From Massospora cicadina (taxonomy: Eukaryota > Entomophthoromycota > Entomophthoromycetes > Entomophthorales > Entomophthoraceae), in the NCBI GenBank assembly GCA_022478985.1, contig JAKSZP010005634.1, forward strand, positions 26,264 to 90,263: a stretch of DNA of 64,000 nucleotides, read 5' to 3'. Shown one piece after another: positions 35,590-47,221 of this stretch (the first letter of the stretch is position 1; each line of letters starts with the position of its first letter). The position numbers and the translations under genes are program-made. The notes below the pieces were generated by a model. The model was not told the DNA's origin and did not search any database. It worked only from the letters and a program-made list of their open reading frames with translations.

Positions 35590-38060
35590 AGTTAACTAAT
35601 GTTGATGCAATTGACGCCTGTTACCCTGGTTTGGGGTAGTTCTGCACCACCATCTGGCATCTTTTGGCCACCGCTGAAGCACACCCAGGCTGGCTCTTCT
35701 AGCCCCTCTAATACTAACATGAGTTATGCTTCCCCTCAGAAATTGGCACACAATCTCGCTAGTTCCCAGGTAGTGCTCTGGAGCCTTTGGTTCTCTCATG
35801 GAGCAATTTGCATTTTGGCCTTTAGGTCAAATATGGGAACCTCTTCCCATATTCAAGCAAGGCCATCATCAAGGTGGCCACAGCGGTGTTTAAAATTGCT
35901 GGCTTCATTGCTTTCTGCCCAAATAAGGGGTATTTTGACCTCAGTTTCCATTCCAAGGCTGATTTAATGGCATCATCTAAGCTGCCATTATTTTTTAAAA
36001 AACCTCTTCCTACCATTTGCACCCAGCTCCCTGATAAGGCCACTTTGGTGGTCCAGTTTGCCAGGTTACCCTCCCCTCTTTCCCCAAATGCTCCACCATG
36101 ATCTCACAGGGAGTTTGGCCATTTATGGCGCAGACCCCATGTTGGGGTTCGTGGTTCTGAATGGAGCAGATTATTTGGCAGGGCCATGTGCCTTTGCAAT
36201 AATCTGCTCATCCCATCACAACACCCACCTCACAATTTCTTCTTGCACAGTGATAAGATCTTTCCCTGATCATCCATTATAAGCACACGTTGAGAATGGC
36301 CATACCTGTCACAATCAGAAAATCCCAGCTTAACTGCCATAAAATAAATAATTCTTTGGTGAACCAACAAGCAACCAAAGTAGCCTAACTGAGTAGGGAA
36401 AGGTTTGGGGAACTGACAGCACCAAACATTGCTTACTATGAGTTGGTTATGAAAGGGTTAGATGGTAGTTGATCTGACTTAACCACGCAAAAGCTCCTAA
36501 AGATGGAAACTCAAAAAAGACCAACAGTTAAGTGAGTTATGCTAATTTTTAAACCTTTATTTCTATTCTGGATATAAAAAGGGCCCGCTGACCTGAGCTC
36601 ATCTGAGGAGCAACCAACAATGCGCCCCAGGAAGAAAAATCTAGGGTTAAATATTTTGAAGTGAACTTTAGAATTGGAAGGCGCGCCTTATAAAGGTTAC
36701 ACCTTGGGGCCTCACCTGACTCATTAATTAGGCTTGCATAAGCCTAATCTACAACTTGGGTGAGGCACAACCCAGCGCCCAAAACAAATGAGCCAAAAAA
36801 TATTTTTAAACTGATTTGACTCAAATTTATAAAAATCTAAATCTGAGTCAAAATGCAATGGTCAAAACAAACTTGATTGTTACAGTGCCATTTGAACCCC
36901 TTATGCTTTGAGCTTGATCACTCAAAGTGCAAGTGCCCTACAGCTTCCATCTCCGCTGCTTCCGGTGCTCTTCCCTTTGGCATCAGGTCAGCATCTAATT
37001 CAGCCCAATTTTTTGAATGGGGCCCAATCCTCCCGCCCCAACCTTGGATTATTCTGGAACTGCTCCAACACAGAAGCCATTAAAACTTATAATTCTTTAA
37101 AATTTTAACCATTTTGGTGGTATTATGACATCCTGAATTAATGGCTGACTCAGTTTCAGCTGAGCTGCTGTGGTCAACAGCATGTGGCCAATCAGCTCCT
37201 TCCATTGCCCAAATTCTGATGGTTGGCCCAGTGCTGGCCAAATCCAATCCATTTGAGGTTCATTTATGGATTGATGAGGATGAATGGCCGTACCATGTCA
37301 AGCTGAATTTCACTTTGGAGGAATTTTAAGTCAATCCTCCCAAATTGCAGCCCCACCATTTTCACCCAAGAATGGGTTTCTGTTATATAAAAAATTAATA
37401 AAATGTCGGTTAAAGCTGCGGCTGCTTCTGCCAACACCTCACTTTGCCAGCAACTCCATGGGGCAATGGAACCTCTTGTTGAGGGTATTCCTATCCCCAA
37501 TTTTCCTTATGAATTTTAGAAAGATGTAAAGTATGAATTGTGGAGCTTGCTTTTGGTGTGAGCTGCACCTGTATTGACAAAGCAAAAACTTCTTTTTTAC
37601 CCCAATTATACCAAAACCCACTGGCACATCAAGTCATGCACTTGTGTGCCTGATCTCATCACTTTCTCCGAGCATCAACTTTGCTCAATACGTTGAGGCA
37701 ATTGACACTGATGACCTCATAAAAAACCCACAATTATACCTCCTTATGCCACATGTTGCTGATGCTCCTAGACCTAAAGTTATCAACCATGGTCCGCCAG
37801 CTAAAGTGGGCTCCAGACAAAAGTTTTCCCAAAGCTTCCTCACCTTCTGATATGGATTCACAGGCTATTAGCTATGGTGCCATATTAGGATTTTTTACTT
37901 TATATAATTTCTTTGTTTGGCCCATTTGCAAACAACGACTTGTGGTGGCTCCTCCTTTTGGGTTGAGCACCACTAGTGCTAAAAAAGAGATATATATCAA
38001 GTGTTGTGCATTTGATATAATAGATACTGGTGCTTATATTTTTCACATTTATTAATATAA
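35590..38060 (+). pseudogene. Unnamed protein-coding repeat (UPR), copy 2
   Basis: Aligns with 5815-7605. Open pieces 35599-35967 (122 codons), 35874-36101, 36058-36282, 36877-37083, 37141-37329, 37644-37850 and 37753-38055 together cover a protein of roughly 600 codons. Shared blocks are VWGSSAPPSGIF, QAGSSSPS, KGYFDLSF, TQLPDKATLVVQFARLP, HDLTGSLAIYGADP, FVVLNGAD and CFELDHSKCKCP. Its C-terminal part (NPQLYLLMPH, HGPP, QKFSQSFLTF, VWPICK) matches copy 3 at 53.7 kb. It is split at 36307-36884 by a solo LTR. Function unknown; the N-terminal half resembles LINE ORF1. Confidence 0.55.
36307..36884 (+). mobile_element. Solo LTR, 578 bp, inside UPR copy 2
   Basis: It starts TGTCACAATCAG and ends CTTGATTGTTACA, giving TG...CA ends with a short inverted repeat. 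ATACC (36302-36306) and GTGCC (36885-36889) flank it; uninterrupted UPR copy 1 has GTACC at this place, so both differ by one transition from the ancestral target. TATAAAAA (36573-36580) puts it in plus orientation. TTTGACTCA (36815-36823) and TGAGTCAAA (36844-36852) form a 9-bp inverted repeat near the 3' end. No internal coding part of this family was identified. Confidence 0.8.
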
Positions 38061-38479
38061 ATTACAAAAAGAACAATGGCTAACAAATTAATAGGAGGAT
38101 AAATCTAAAAGGGAGGCTCTTAGTCAGTTGATACACTCCAGATGGTTTAATGACTTTTTATCATATTCTATTAGGGCAAAAATGGTGTTTTGGATATTTA
38201 AATAATATGGTAGTGGTTTTACTTAATTTTGATCATTTGGCAGCTTTTGATTCTTACCATTTTTTGGGTTCATCTTAATTTGCTGCCTCAAATGCCATTG
38301 TTAGTAGTTGTTACTTGACTTTTTGATAATCCATCATTTTTATTAAGCAGAAATTCATTTTAGGGCATTTTAGGCTCACTTTGGTTTATTAGAACTTTTC
38401 TAGAATTTATTTTAGTGTGCTGACTATTAGTTTTTAGGTAATTTATTGAGGTAATTCCTTAAAACCCCTTCTGAGGTCT
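38061..38479. other. AT-rich gap between UPR copy 2 and element D
   Basis: No open frame or domain was identified. It might contain the 3' LTR of element D, which would lie here, but no second LTR copy was recognised near 43 kb to prove it. Confidence 0.4.
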
Positions 38480-39480
38480 AAATGTCAATCCAGCTGAGGT
38501 AGTCAAATGATCAATATTTTCCCTTCATGTCTAATATCAGGATAGCCAACATCACCACCTTCAAGAATATTGTCAAGTAAGTGCTGATGCAAGAATCATC
38601 TGTGAAAGTGGTTGATTGGTACTCCAGTTTCCAAAAGTCTTTTGAGTATTCATTTTTTCATCTGTAAGTGATAGCATATGGACCATCACAGAAAGAATCT
38701 AATTTTTCTCCCCAGGGTGCTATTTGATTGTAATATATAGTTCAAAGTCTAAAATTTTTAAGCGTATTTTAGTTTGGCACTTGGCATCTGTTGCTTGTAC
38801 TTCTCTTTCAACCATCCTGGCTAAATTTGTCATTGTCTAAGAATGTAGTTCTCTAATATTCTGGGCTAATCTCCCTAATGCTTTCTCATGCTCTTTAGTA
38901 ACATCACTGGTAACTTTCCCTACTGATAAACTCAAAAGCCATTCTCTTTTCCATATAAGACCTTAAAAAGAGAATATCTGATAAAATTGATGGAATTTAT
39001 CCGCTAAGCTATCAATGCACTTGGGAGGTATTGGACCCAGTGTAAATAATTGTTAGCGACCATCTTGGATAATACAGAAACCATTGTTCAATTCGCTCTT
39101 TCTACATTTCTGTTAGTTGATGGGTTTTAGAGCTCTGAGAAAAGTTATTGAGCTCCCATACTAGTAGCTAAGATCCTCACATTTCTTGACATAAGGTTCT
39201 TCCTATTATTGCATAGTAAGCCTGTGGGCAGCCGTGCCTATTATGATTTTGATACAAAAAGTTAGCAGTAGCTTTAGTGGTCTGCTTAGGAATGGTGATT
39301 GCTTCAACCCACTTCGTGAGATGCTCTATCCCTACTAAGATGTATCAATTTCCCCCTTGTAGATTCAGATAGTAGACTTTGAAGTCTAAACTGATGGTGT
39401 GGAATGCTGCTGAGGGGTCATAGGCTGATACTTGTACTTGGTCTTATGCAGCATCTGCAAAACAAGTGATGCAAGCATCT
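38480..39480 (-). pseudogene. Integrase of element D
   Basis: On the minus strand VGIEHLTKWVEA (39340-39302) is the block after the first catalytic Asp, preceded by a decayed CxxC region near 39450. Downstream, YMEKRMAFEF, ALGRLAQNIREVL and VEREVQATDAK run to 38780, and SVMVHMLSLTDEK at about 38640-38690 resembles the GPY/F tail. Catalytic D and E of the second half were not located. Many stops. Confidence 0.7.
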
Positions 39481-39769
39481 TAGACTTCCACTACAAAGTC
39501 CAGTATTTCTAACAGTTGCGATCTTAATCCATCATAAGATTTTTGGCCTCTCCATGGCCTAATGTATTGTGGGCTTCCATTTTAACTGTTACCGGTTCTG
39601 AAGGTCACAAGTAAGGTAGCCAGTCAATTATGACCTTCTTTTAAAGTAATCTATCTAGAACCTTCATATTTTAAGTGTGTCATTTGAGCATTATGGAACA
39701 AGTTCATATGTGTCCTCCCAAGAGTATGGCTTCATGATTGGGTTTAGACGCTCATCTTTTCTATTGTCT

Positions 39770-40330
39770 AAATTTATTATAAGCAGTCAAGCAAATCCAT
39801 CTACATTCATATGCTTCGTTCTAGATTGGTGGATGATATTCATGGCATATTGCTGAAGCTTGAGAGCCCAGCGGGATAGTCATCTTATTAGACCTTTCAT
39901 ATTTTACAGCCTCTTTAGAGAACGTGTTCTGCTACAACGGTAAAGTTTGTACCAAACAAAAAAGGCCAGAAATGTTTAATGCCAACAGAACATCTAAGCA
40001 TTCTTTCTTTAAAACTGTAGTTTCTCTCAGCTTTTTAAAGCGTTTTGCTGTAATAGGACACCTGAAGTTTAATAACTTAATTATATAGTAGAAAGGATGG
40101 TGCCTACAGCTAAGTTGAAGGCTTCAGTAAACAGGATGAAGAGCAATCTATTGTTCAGATGTCATAAGATCAGTCATCTCACAACAAGCTCTTCATTGAC
40201 TCATTTGCAGTTGATGCTCTACTCCACATATGGAAGTGGTGTTTTTGGCAAGAAGTCAGACAAGAGTTAGGTGAGATGATCGAAATCAGGGATATATTGA
40301 TGGAAATATTCCACCATTTCTAGGAAAACA
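39770..40330 (-). pseudogene. RNase H of element D (C-terminal part clear)
   Basis: RWALKLQQYAMNIIHQSRTKH with NVDGFA (39890-39785, minus strand) is the end of a Ty3/gypsy RNase H (family form RWal-LQ-yd-xxI-H-x-G-x-x-N-x-A-D-a-LSR). Upstream blocks toward 40330 are too decayed to read. The final Asp is present. Confidence 0.65.
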
Positions 40331-40960
40331 TGTATTTCTTAAATGTTCTTTGGCTCAGGTATCCTGGAGATTTCTTCAATCCTATCATGCAAGGGTTTGG
40401 TTTCTTCCTGTGATGTGGCATGTCCTAAGAACTTTAGTTCCAGCTGGAATAAAGGTACACTTCTCAGGTTTTAGTTAGATGTGGTTCTCTCTTAGTCACT
40501 GAAAAACTAACCTAAGGTGGCCTACCTGATCAATAAAGATTTTGGAAAATACCGTCATGTAATCTAGGTATACAATCACACTGCTGAGTTTAAGAACTTG
40601 ATGATGTGGTTCATCACTCGTTGGAATGAGATGGGAGCATTACATATTCCCTGAGGGAACTGTCTAGGCTTAATAATTCTTCCATTTATATCACCGCACC
40701 TATTCTTAGTCTTCAAAAGAAAGATCCATCTGCCAATAAACTCTGGCGAGGTCCATCATGGAGAAGAAATTTGAGCCGGATAGATAGGCCAGAAAATAAA
40801 TAATTCATGAAATTGGAGAGCCGTTTTTCTTATGAGGCTATTTAGCTTCCTGTAATCCATCACTGTTTTGTGGCTAGCATTCTTCCTTTTATGAGTAACA
40901 TTGGGGTGGACCATGGATACTGGGAGGTCCAAGTAAGCTGACATCCAATAATTGCTTAAG
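40331..40960 (-). pseudogene. Reverse transcriptase of element D
   Basis: NASHKTVMDYRKLNSL (minus strand, about 40890-40840) is the fingers block. IVYLDYMTVFSKIF (40575-40535) is the catalytic block, with YLDD changed to YLDY. LRENHI and LKPEKCTFIPAGTKVL (40500-40430) end the palm. An open 62-codon piece is at 40756-40944. It lies between RNase H and protease on the minus strand, in correct order. Confidence 0.78.
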
Positions 40961-41739
40961 CTTGGTTTTCGTGATTGCTCCTCTACCTTCTACTCTCTAA
41001 ATGGCTTCAATTAAATAGTGGATAAATCTTCTAAGTCAATAATATGGGTCTAGTCTTTCATGTGACCATATTCAACACCTTATGTTGAGAAAACGTCCTG
41101 ATAACTTTGAGCAGCTGGTTCCCTTTCTCAAGTTCCTCCTGATTTATCTTGTCACATATTTAGACTTGTGAGATAATGCAAATTAGAATAGCAGAAGGTA
41201 GGCAAAAATTAGGGTGATACCAATAAAATGTACCTTGCCAATATAATCATTGGTAATTAATTAATTTCCCCCAATCTCTTAATTTTTCTTGATTAGAATA
41301 TTTTTGTTGTTTAAGTTCCATTGTAAAAACTCAATAGGCCGCTGTAAGCTGGAGTGTCAGCTCCTGGTAAAATTTTTGGTTCAAATCTAAGTAATTTATT
41401 GTCACTAGTAATATGCAGCAAGCAGCTCAGGATATACTTAGGGTTATGTTGTTAGAAACTGGTCTTTGTTCACCTAGTACAATTTCTACCTCCTTGGTAG
41501 CATAATATGGTAAGACCTCTGCTGCATTTATTGAGTTGGGTATTTTTTGTGTTTCTTCCAGAAGCAGAATATTCAAAGGGGAAGAGGAAACAGGGGGGAT
41601 TAAGAAGACAAGATTAATCCTTATTGAGTTGTCTTTTTATTTAGTACAAGGGGTACTTCATAGTATAAAAGTGATAAGTATCCTTCTTTCAGGTTAAAAG
41701 AAAATCTGACTATATGATCATAAGCTGTGTCCCAATAAG

Positions 41740-41975
41740 TATACCATTTTGTTTGTTGTCTAAGACAGCTGCGAGAGCTGAAAATACTAACTTGTCAACT
41801 TGGATTGGTAGAGAGGAGTATGCACCTATTGCTTTAGTGTTATTTATACCAGCGTTACTAAACTCTTGAGTGTATTTAAGGTCAAAAATGAGCTTAAACT
41901 TCTTGATTAGTCAGGATGAAACAACATTGATAGGCAATCCCATATCCAAGATAGCCATAACTCAGACCTCTTAAA
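41740..41975 (-). pseudogene. Aspartic protease of element D
   Basis: AILDMGLPINVVSS then IKKFKLIFD (41960-41885, minus strand) and GAYSSLPIQVDKLVFSALAAV with NGILIGT (41850-41745) align along their length with element B's IVDSGAPINIVS, KKLKIAP, GSYSTLPLRFGSILV and DILIGT. The catalytic Asp is kept but D-S-G has become D-M-G. Confidence 0.78.
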
Positions 41976-42459
41976 TTACCAATTCCACTTTGGTATCTGT
42001 CCCTCACCTTTATGGAAGGGTTAACACTCTTTGAGACAGAATGTTTCATTGAGATTTTGGGCAGACTAAGGATTCTCCATATTAGCCTCAGAAGACTTTG
42101 GGCGCTTGAGATGGGTTACATCAACATAACAAGTAACTGATAAGAATCGTAAGTGTATCAAATAGTCTGGAAAACCAAATAACCTGAATGAGGTAAGTGC
42201 CTTTGGGAACCTGGGTGATGTCTTTATTTTTATCGTTCAAATAGACCAGAATGATGAGATCAGCGGGTGAACTTAAAACGTATTAACCTGTCCTCATGAA
42301 ACCCTTCAAAGGTGATAATCAGGTTTATTCTCATGGCAAGCAAGATGAGCGATGAGCAATGTTTTGATTTCAAGTACTTTGGGATGGTCAGTTTAAGCGG
42401 TAACAGACCCTAAGCCAACCTTCCTTTTCCCTGCTCAAGGTTAGGGTTCTTCTTAAAGA

Positions 42460-42540
42460 ACATATCTCTTTTATGGTTCCTAATCTTACGGTATTTGCAT
42501 TTTGGCTTCTACACCTTCTTAGGTTTTGCTTCCTATAAGG
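42460..42540 (-). pseudogene. Gag zinc knuckle of element D
   Basis: The minus strand reads KPKCKYRKIRNHKRDMFFKK. The spacing is C-x2-[R]-x4-H-x4-[F], so it is a CCHC knuckle with the second and last Cys lost. It lies about 500 bases before the protease, as in element B. The remaining Gag is expected up to roughly 43160, but I see no readable motif there. Confidence 0.6.
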
Positions 42541-43599
42541 TATATAACTGGGTCTTATATAGCTTTTAAAGAGGTCTATGGCTTGTGTATATTATCTAAA
42601 TTTGAGTAGGGCTTCAGTTGTAACTGCATCTTGGTTGTAATAAATCAAATATGTAGTTTCACAAAACATTGACATCAGACACTTTTTGAAGACACAATCT
42701 GGGTAAAATAATGTAACAATACAAATTTTTTATTATCAGGAAAAAAATTATATTACTCTAAAAATATAAGCTTACCCTAGTATCTGGTACTTTCAATTAC
42801 TCTCAGGCTTACTGTATCAACTTTATAGTAGACATAAAATTATCTTTTTAGAAAAAAAGCCCTATTCAAGTTGGAAGCTTACTCAGTTCTGATCCCTTTA
42901 CCAAAATTCTCATTGGTGAATTTTATGGTTACTAAAGAAAACCCTAAGATTGATAACCATCAGTAATATCCAATTAGGCGAGGAAATTTAGCAAATAGGA
43001 CTCAAGACATATTCACATAGAACTAATCTGCTTGAAGCAAAATATGCCGGATGTACTCAAATTACTGTTGGCTGGCCATCCTAGGTACAAAAAACCCTAT
43101 TACTGATTTTTTACGTCTACATGAGGCAAAAAAGCATATTGATGCTGAATTAAAGTAGGAGGCAATTAATGGATCAAATTAAGGCATCAGTGATCCATAA
43201 TGTAACAGAATGAGAAATGCATAGGTGGGGAGTTAGGGATTCTATCAATAGTAAATCAATAAGGAACCAACAGCATATAAAACATATGCCTCACCATTCC
43301 AATTAAAAAGATCAAATTAAACCCTCTATCTAATTAATAGTTGAATGCAAAATTAATTGAAAAATATGGACTGATTGTTGTTAAAACCAATTGCAATATT
43401 TCCCCCATTTGACTAATCATCAGATAGTAAAAATGAGTGGGGATATTATCAGTTATTGAAAACCCATGGTCATACAGCCAGAGGGCAGATAGTAAGTCTT
43501 AAGGACCTTGACGTGAACCCAATTGATAGGTAGCTCTTATTGAGGTCTTTCAGATTATAGGCATCTGTAGATGCCTTCCTTATAGTATCAATGGGAACT

Positions 43600-44500
43600 A
43601 ACTAGGTATGTTCTAGCTTGTTAAACCTTCCAAAACCATAAATATCGAAAAATCAAGAACAATTCTTTTACACCTAAAAGTAGGTAAGAAGTGGAGGTCC
43701 TCATTACTATGCGCTCTACACTTTTTTCTGAGCCACTGCATTGGAGTAGACAGAACTTTGTAGTTGAATTAGAGTTATTGAGTTTCTCAAGATATTGATT
43801 GGACCTCATGCTCTTCTCTTTAACACAGGAATATAAAAGTAAAGGTAGCGCATAATGCATCACATGTAATATATTTTAAAAGGGGAATTCCCTGTGGCCG
43901 AGTAATAAGCAATATTATAAATGAACACAATGGAAAGCAAAAAGAGGTTTCCAGCTGGACGCTTTTCTTATAATCAACTTATGTAAATATAAGGGTGGTT
44001 AGTCGAGTGGGTAAAACTGCTTCCACCCCTAGTACAGGCTTTGAGTTAAAAACCTGTACTGGCTATAAAAAATTCTCATGTGTTATATTTGTCCCAAGGT
44101 CAACCCACCTCAAATAATTTAACTTATGTAAAATACCAACCAACTATCATTAATGCGTTTGACAATACCTTTGATATCAGGCTTATAGAGAGTATATAAT
44201 ACCCCTCTTATAGCAATTGAATCATTAATTTTAGTGATCATTTTGGACTTAAACGCAGTCCCTTTATCTATTGAAATAAACTGAGGTTAACCATGCATGT
44301 ACACTAAACTCTTCAAAATAAACTTAGCATTGGTCTCCGTACCCAGTTCTTTAATTGCTTTGGCCTCCACCCAATTAGTAAGGTGACTAATAGCTATGAT
44401 TATATATTTAACTGACTTGAAATATGAGCCAATGGGCTGACAGCATCAACAGAGATGGTGTGCTAAGAAAAACTGGGTCTGACTAATTGATTTGAATTGG
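43600..44500 (-). pseudogene. Integrase of element E, split by a SINE
   Basis: The minus strand reads VDAVSPLAHISS (first Asp), YIIIAISHLTNWVEAKAIKE (44390-44330), FISIDKGTAFKSK (second Asp, kept), GVLYTLYKPDIKGIVKR (Glu of VER is Lys), INDSWLVFYIS, then the SINE, then KRPAGNLF, LSIVFIYNIAYYSATGNSPFK (43950-43880) and YALPLLLYS (43850-43825). Against element B the alignment is continuous across the SINE. The 80-codon frame 43621-43863 is part of the C-terminal region. Confidence 0.8.
43991..44120 (+). mobile_element. SINE-A copy 1 (130 bp)
   Basis: TAGTCGAGTGG (44000-44010) fits the pol III A box, and AGTTAAAAACC (44044-44054) is a decayed B box. AACTTATGTAAATAT (43976-43990) and AACTTATGTAAAAT (44121-44134) are the target-site duplication. 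It interrupts the integrase of element E. The tail GTCCCAAGGTCAACCCACC is shared with copies 2 and 3. Confidence 0.88.
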
Positions 44501-44879
44501 CCTTCCAGTAAGTGCTTTTTCTTGGCATTCTTGGAAAAGGCTGATCATCTCCAGAATATTAAAAAGCATTGTTTACCAATAATATGAGCTTTCAACTGTT
44601 CCAACTTTTTTTAAATTTCCCTTGTCCCATCACAAAGTAGGATGCAATAATTAAGTCACGCCACTCAGTGGGTTGGAAAAAATTAATGGATTGTTCTTCG
44701 AAGTTTTTAATGGATTTCCATCCTTGATAAAAGTATTTTGTCTCAGCTATTTAAAGTTGCCTTGTGCTCTTCTGGTTCATTATCATATCTATGGGTTCCC
44801 ATTTTATCATTTAATTCATAAATATTATCAGTCAGTAAGGCTATGGTGGAAATAGGGAGTCCTTCTACTAATTTGTTTT

Positions 44880-45230
44880 TAACGCCTGGATGGTGTTGAA
44901 CTTTGAAGTCTTATGCTTGTAGTTCTAAAACCCAGCGGGCTAAGCGTCTTTTGGGTTCCTTAAGATTTTGTAACAAGTAGAGAGGCATGATCAGTTACCA
45001 CAGTAAAATATAGCCATGGACATACACTTAAAATGGTTTACCTGAATATATAACTGCTAAACACTCTTTCTTAGTAATATCATTATTCCATTCATGTATA
45101 TCAAGTGTCTTAATGCAATAAGCACGGGGTGTTCTACCCCTCAAAATCAAGATGGGATAACGCCGCCCCTACGGCAGTGTGGGATGAATCCATCTGGTTG
45201 GTGAATGGCTTATCAAAGTTGGGGTAAATA
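44880..45230 (-). pseudogene. RNase H of element E
   Basis: The minus strand reads VVTDHASL (44995-44970), with the Asp of T-D-H kept, then KRRLARWVLELQA and DFKVQHHPGVKNK (44955-44895). These match the last third of a Ty3/gypsy RNase H. The part with TDAS is not clear. One frame change lies after TDHASL. Confidence 0.72.
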
Positions 45231-45289
45231 GGTATGGGCTCTTGAGTGAAACGCAACCTTAGCTTGTCAAAGGCCAACTACAATCATTC

Positions 45290-46020
45290 ATCCACTCAAG
45301 CTGTATTCCATTTTTAGGGGTAAAATAAAAAATCACCTATCTTGCTGAAATGTTCCACAAAGAGGCAGTAGTAGCTGACCATCCCAAGGAGAACGTGGAT
45401 GTCACGCTTGCTACTATGCCATGTCATCCATTTAATAGATTCTATCTTCTCAGGTTGGCTGCAGGACTTACTTATCAATAATGAACCCAGATATATGAGA
45501 TATTTTAAAAAGTTTACACTTATGTGGTTTAATATTAGGATCAGCCTTGGTGAGCTGGCGTAAAACATTCACTAAATGGTTTAGACGCTCATTAAACGTT
45601 CTAGAAATAAAAAATTCAATATCATCTAAATAAACTCAGACACAGGAGATTTTTAAATCGCCTAATATTCTGCCAATAACCTGTTAGAAAGTTGCAGGGG
45701 CATTAACAGCCCTTGCAGCATTTTCGTGGGTTGATAGAGACCCTGAGCAGTTATCATTGTGCACTTATCCTGTTTCTCAGGTGGTAGCTCGATTTGGCAA
45801 TATCCAGAAAATTAAATCCATGGCTGAGAAATATTGAGCACTGCTATGTAGTTTTAAACATAATCAATCTGAAGTAAAGAATAAGAGTTCTTTTTGATAA
45901 TATTATTGAGTTTCTAGTAATTTATTAAAATGCTATTAGAACCCTATTTCTTTTTAATGATCAACTCTGGAGAGGCCCATGGATTTTAGAGGGCACCAAC
46001 ATCCCATGTTACACTAGCGG
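45290..46020 (-). pseudogene. Reverse transcriptase of element E
   Basis: VPSKIHGPLQS (about 46000-45968, minus strand) matches the P-S-x-S-P-W-A fingers block. YLDDIEFFISRTFNERLNHL (45640-45575) is the catalytic block with YLDD intact, followed by KADPNIKPHKCKLFKI. SKRDIHVLLGMVSYY then FVEHFSKIGDFLFYP (45415-45315) is the thumb, in the 84-codon frame 45314-45568. Stops occur throughout the palm. Confidence 0.8.
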
Positions 46021-46699
46021 GTTAAAATCATCATTATAAATCATCTGCTTCCTTTGAGCGCCTAATAAGATGAATACATTATGGGCGGATGATTACTGGT
46101 ATCAATTTGATGCAACATATTTTTAAATCCAATTCCAAAATTGCTTTTTAAGCAAAAATAACGCTATAAAGGTAAAAAAGGCCAAAGCTTGGGTTTATCC
46201 TCATCATTTACCCTGATAGGCTTTCCTATGGTATAAAAGAACAAACAATTTTTTTGGTACATTGGGTAGGCTTTTTACTCATAGGTACCAAAAACCTGAA
46301 TTTTTCTACTTCAACAACTGGTAGTTTTTGTACAATAGCAAAGATTTGGTGTCTCTTTATTTAAGAAAATGCAGAGTTAAATTGGCTAGTAGAACTGAAT
46401 TTTGTCATGATCAAGAAGACTAATCCTGGGCGTAGTGACAGGTTCAAGATTAAAGTGACAAAAAAGCACTAATACTTTGCTGTTAACCCATTAAGAATGT
46501 CAGGTTGATTTCTGTACCCATCATAAGTCGATGGCCCAATGGTATAGTTAGAAAACATCTATTCATCAGTGGAATGCCCTTAGTTTACATAACTTGAGTA
46601 GATAACCACCAAGTGCACTCATGAATCTGTTGATACCCTATTGGCATAATGCCATCCTTTTATGAGAGGTTAACAACCTCCTGTTTTTAAGGTGTTAAG

Positions 46700-46870
46700 C
46701 ATTCAGGGTTTCTGATTTGAGTTAAGTGGAAGTTGTTGTCCTAGTATCTTCAAAGTATTTTCCTCAGTATCAGTTTGAACTCTGTAAGTCCTTATAAAAT
46801 AGGTTTAAATAATGAATTTATAATTTTAACATAGAACACTATAGCTGGAGCTGATAAAACTGACCCAAAC
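46700..46870 (-). pseudogene. Protease C-terminal end of element E
   Basis: The minus strand reads SAPAIVFYVK (46850-46810), in the place of TAPVIVFLNT of element B, and ENTLKILGQQLPLNS (46760-46720), in the place of DDTLTILGQTIPLYY. The D-S-G half is missing because the element ends near 46870. Confidence 0.6.
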
Positions 46871-46891
46871 CTCAGCGGCAGTGCAATATAT

Positions 46892-47221
46892 GTGCTTGTC
46901 AGACATTTGCCCTCCAAGCTGCCAATGAAGAATGTTTTGGGTCAAAAGCAGCTAACAAGGGGAAATGTCAGCCATTTGAATATCTCTGATAATAACACTA
47001 TCTGTTTAAATGATACCACTAATGGTATCAACCAAAAGACCCTGGCCAATTTTCGGTGGAACCCCAAAAATTGGGGTAATACATTTATAAATAGTACACA
47101 GGCTAACCTCTCAAAAACGTATAGTCATATTCCTCCAACTTTGGGGCTTTCACCCAAAAGATCCTCCCCTGACACCTCTGGTTCAGCTAAAACATCTATA
47201 TGGAGACCACCCCCTTTATAG
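46892..47221 (+). CDS. Unrecognised 109-codon ORF
   Basis: It starts just beyond the point where element E breaks off and stays open for 109 codons. It is rich in Asn, Ser, Thr and Pro, with no hydrophobic segment, zinc motif or repeat. A stop at 47219 precedes non-coding sequence. No splice signals or second exon were convincing. It may be host DNA, an unknown element or chance. Confidence 0.2.
   Translation: MLVRHLPSKLPMKNVLGQKQLTRGNVSHLNISDNNTICLNDTTNGINQKTLANFRWNPKNWGNTFINSTQANLSKTYSHIPPTLGLSPKRSSPDTSGSAKTSIWRPPPL

Larger units (their letters stand above)
43600..46870 (-). mobile_element. Ty3/gypsy retrotransposon, element E, truncated, minus strand
   Basis: Protease end, RT, RNase H and integrase are readable in the proper order on the minus strand. 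Sequence similarity puts it with element B: PLLLYS, FIYNIAYYSATGNSPFK and GVLYTLYKPDIKG match B's integrase, and the protease tail matches B's NTLxILGQ block. No LTR was found on either side. It breaks at about 46870, within the protease. A SINE (43991-44120) sits in its integrase. Confidence 0.8.
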
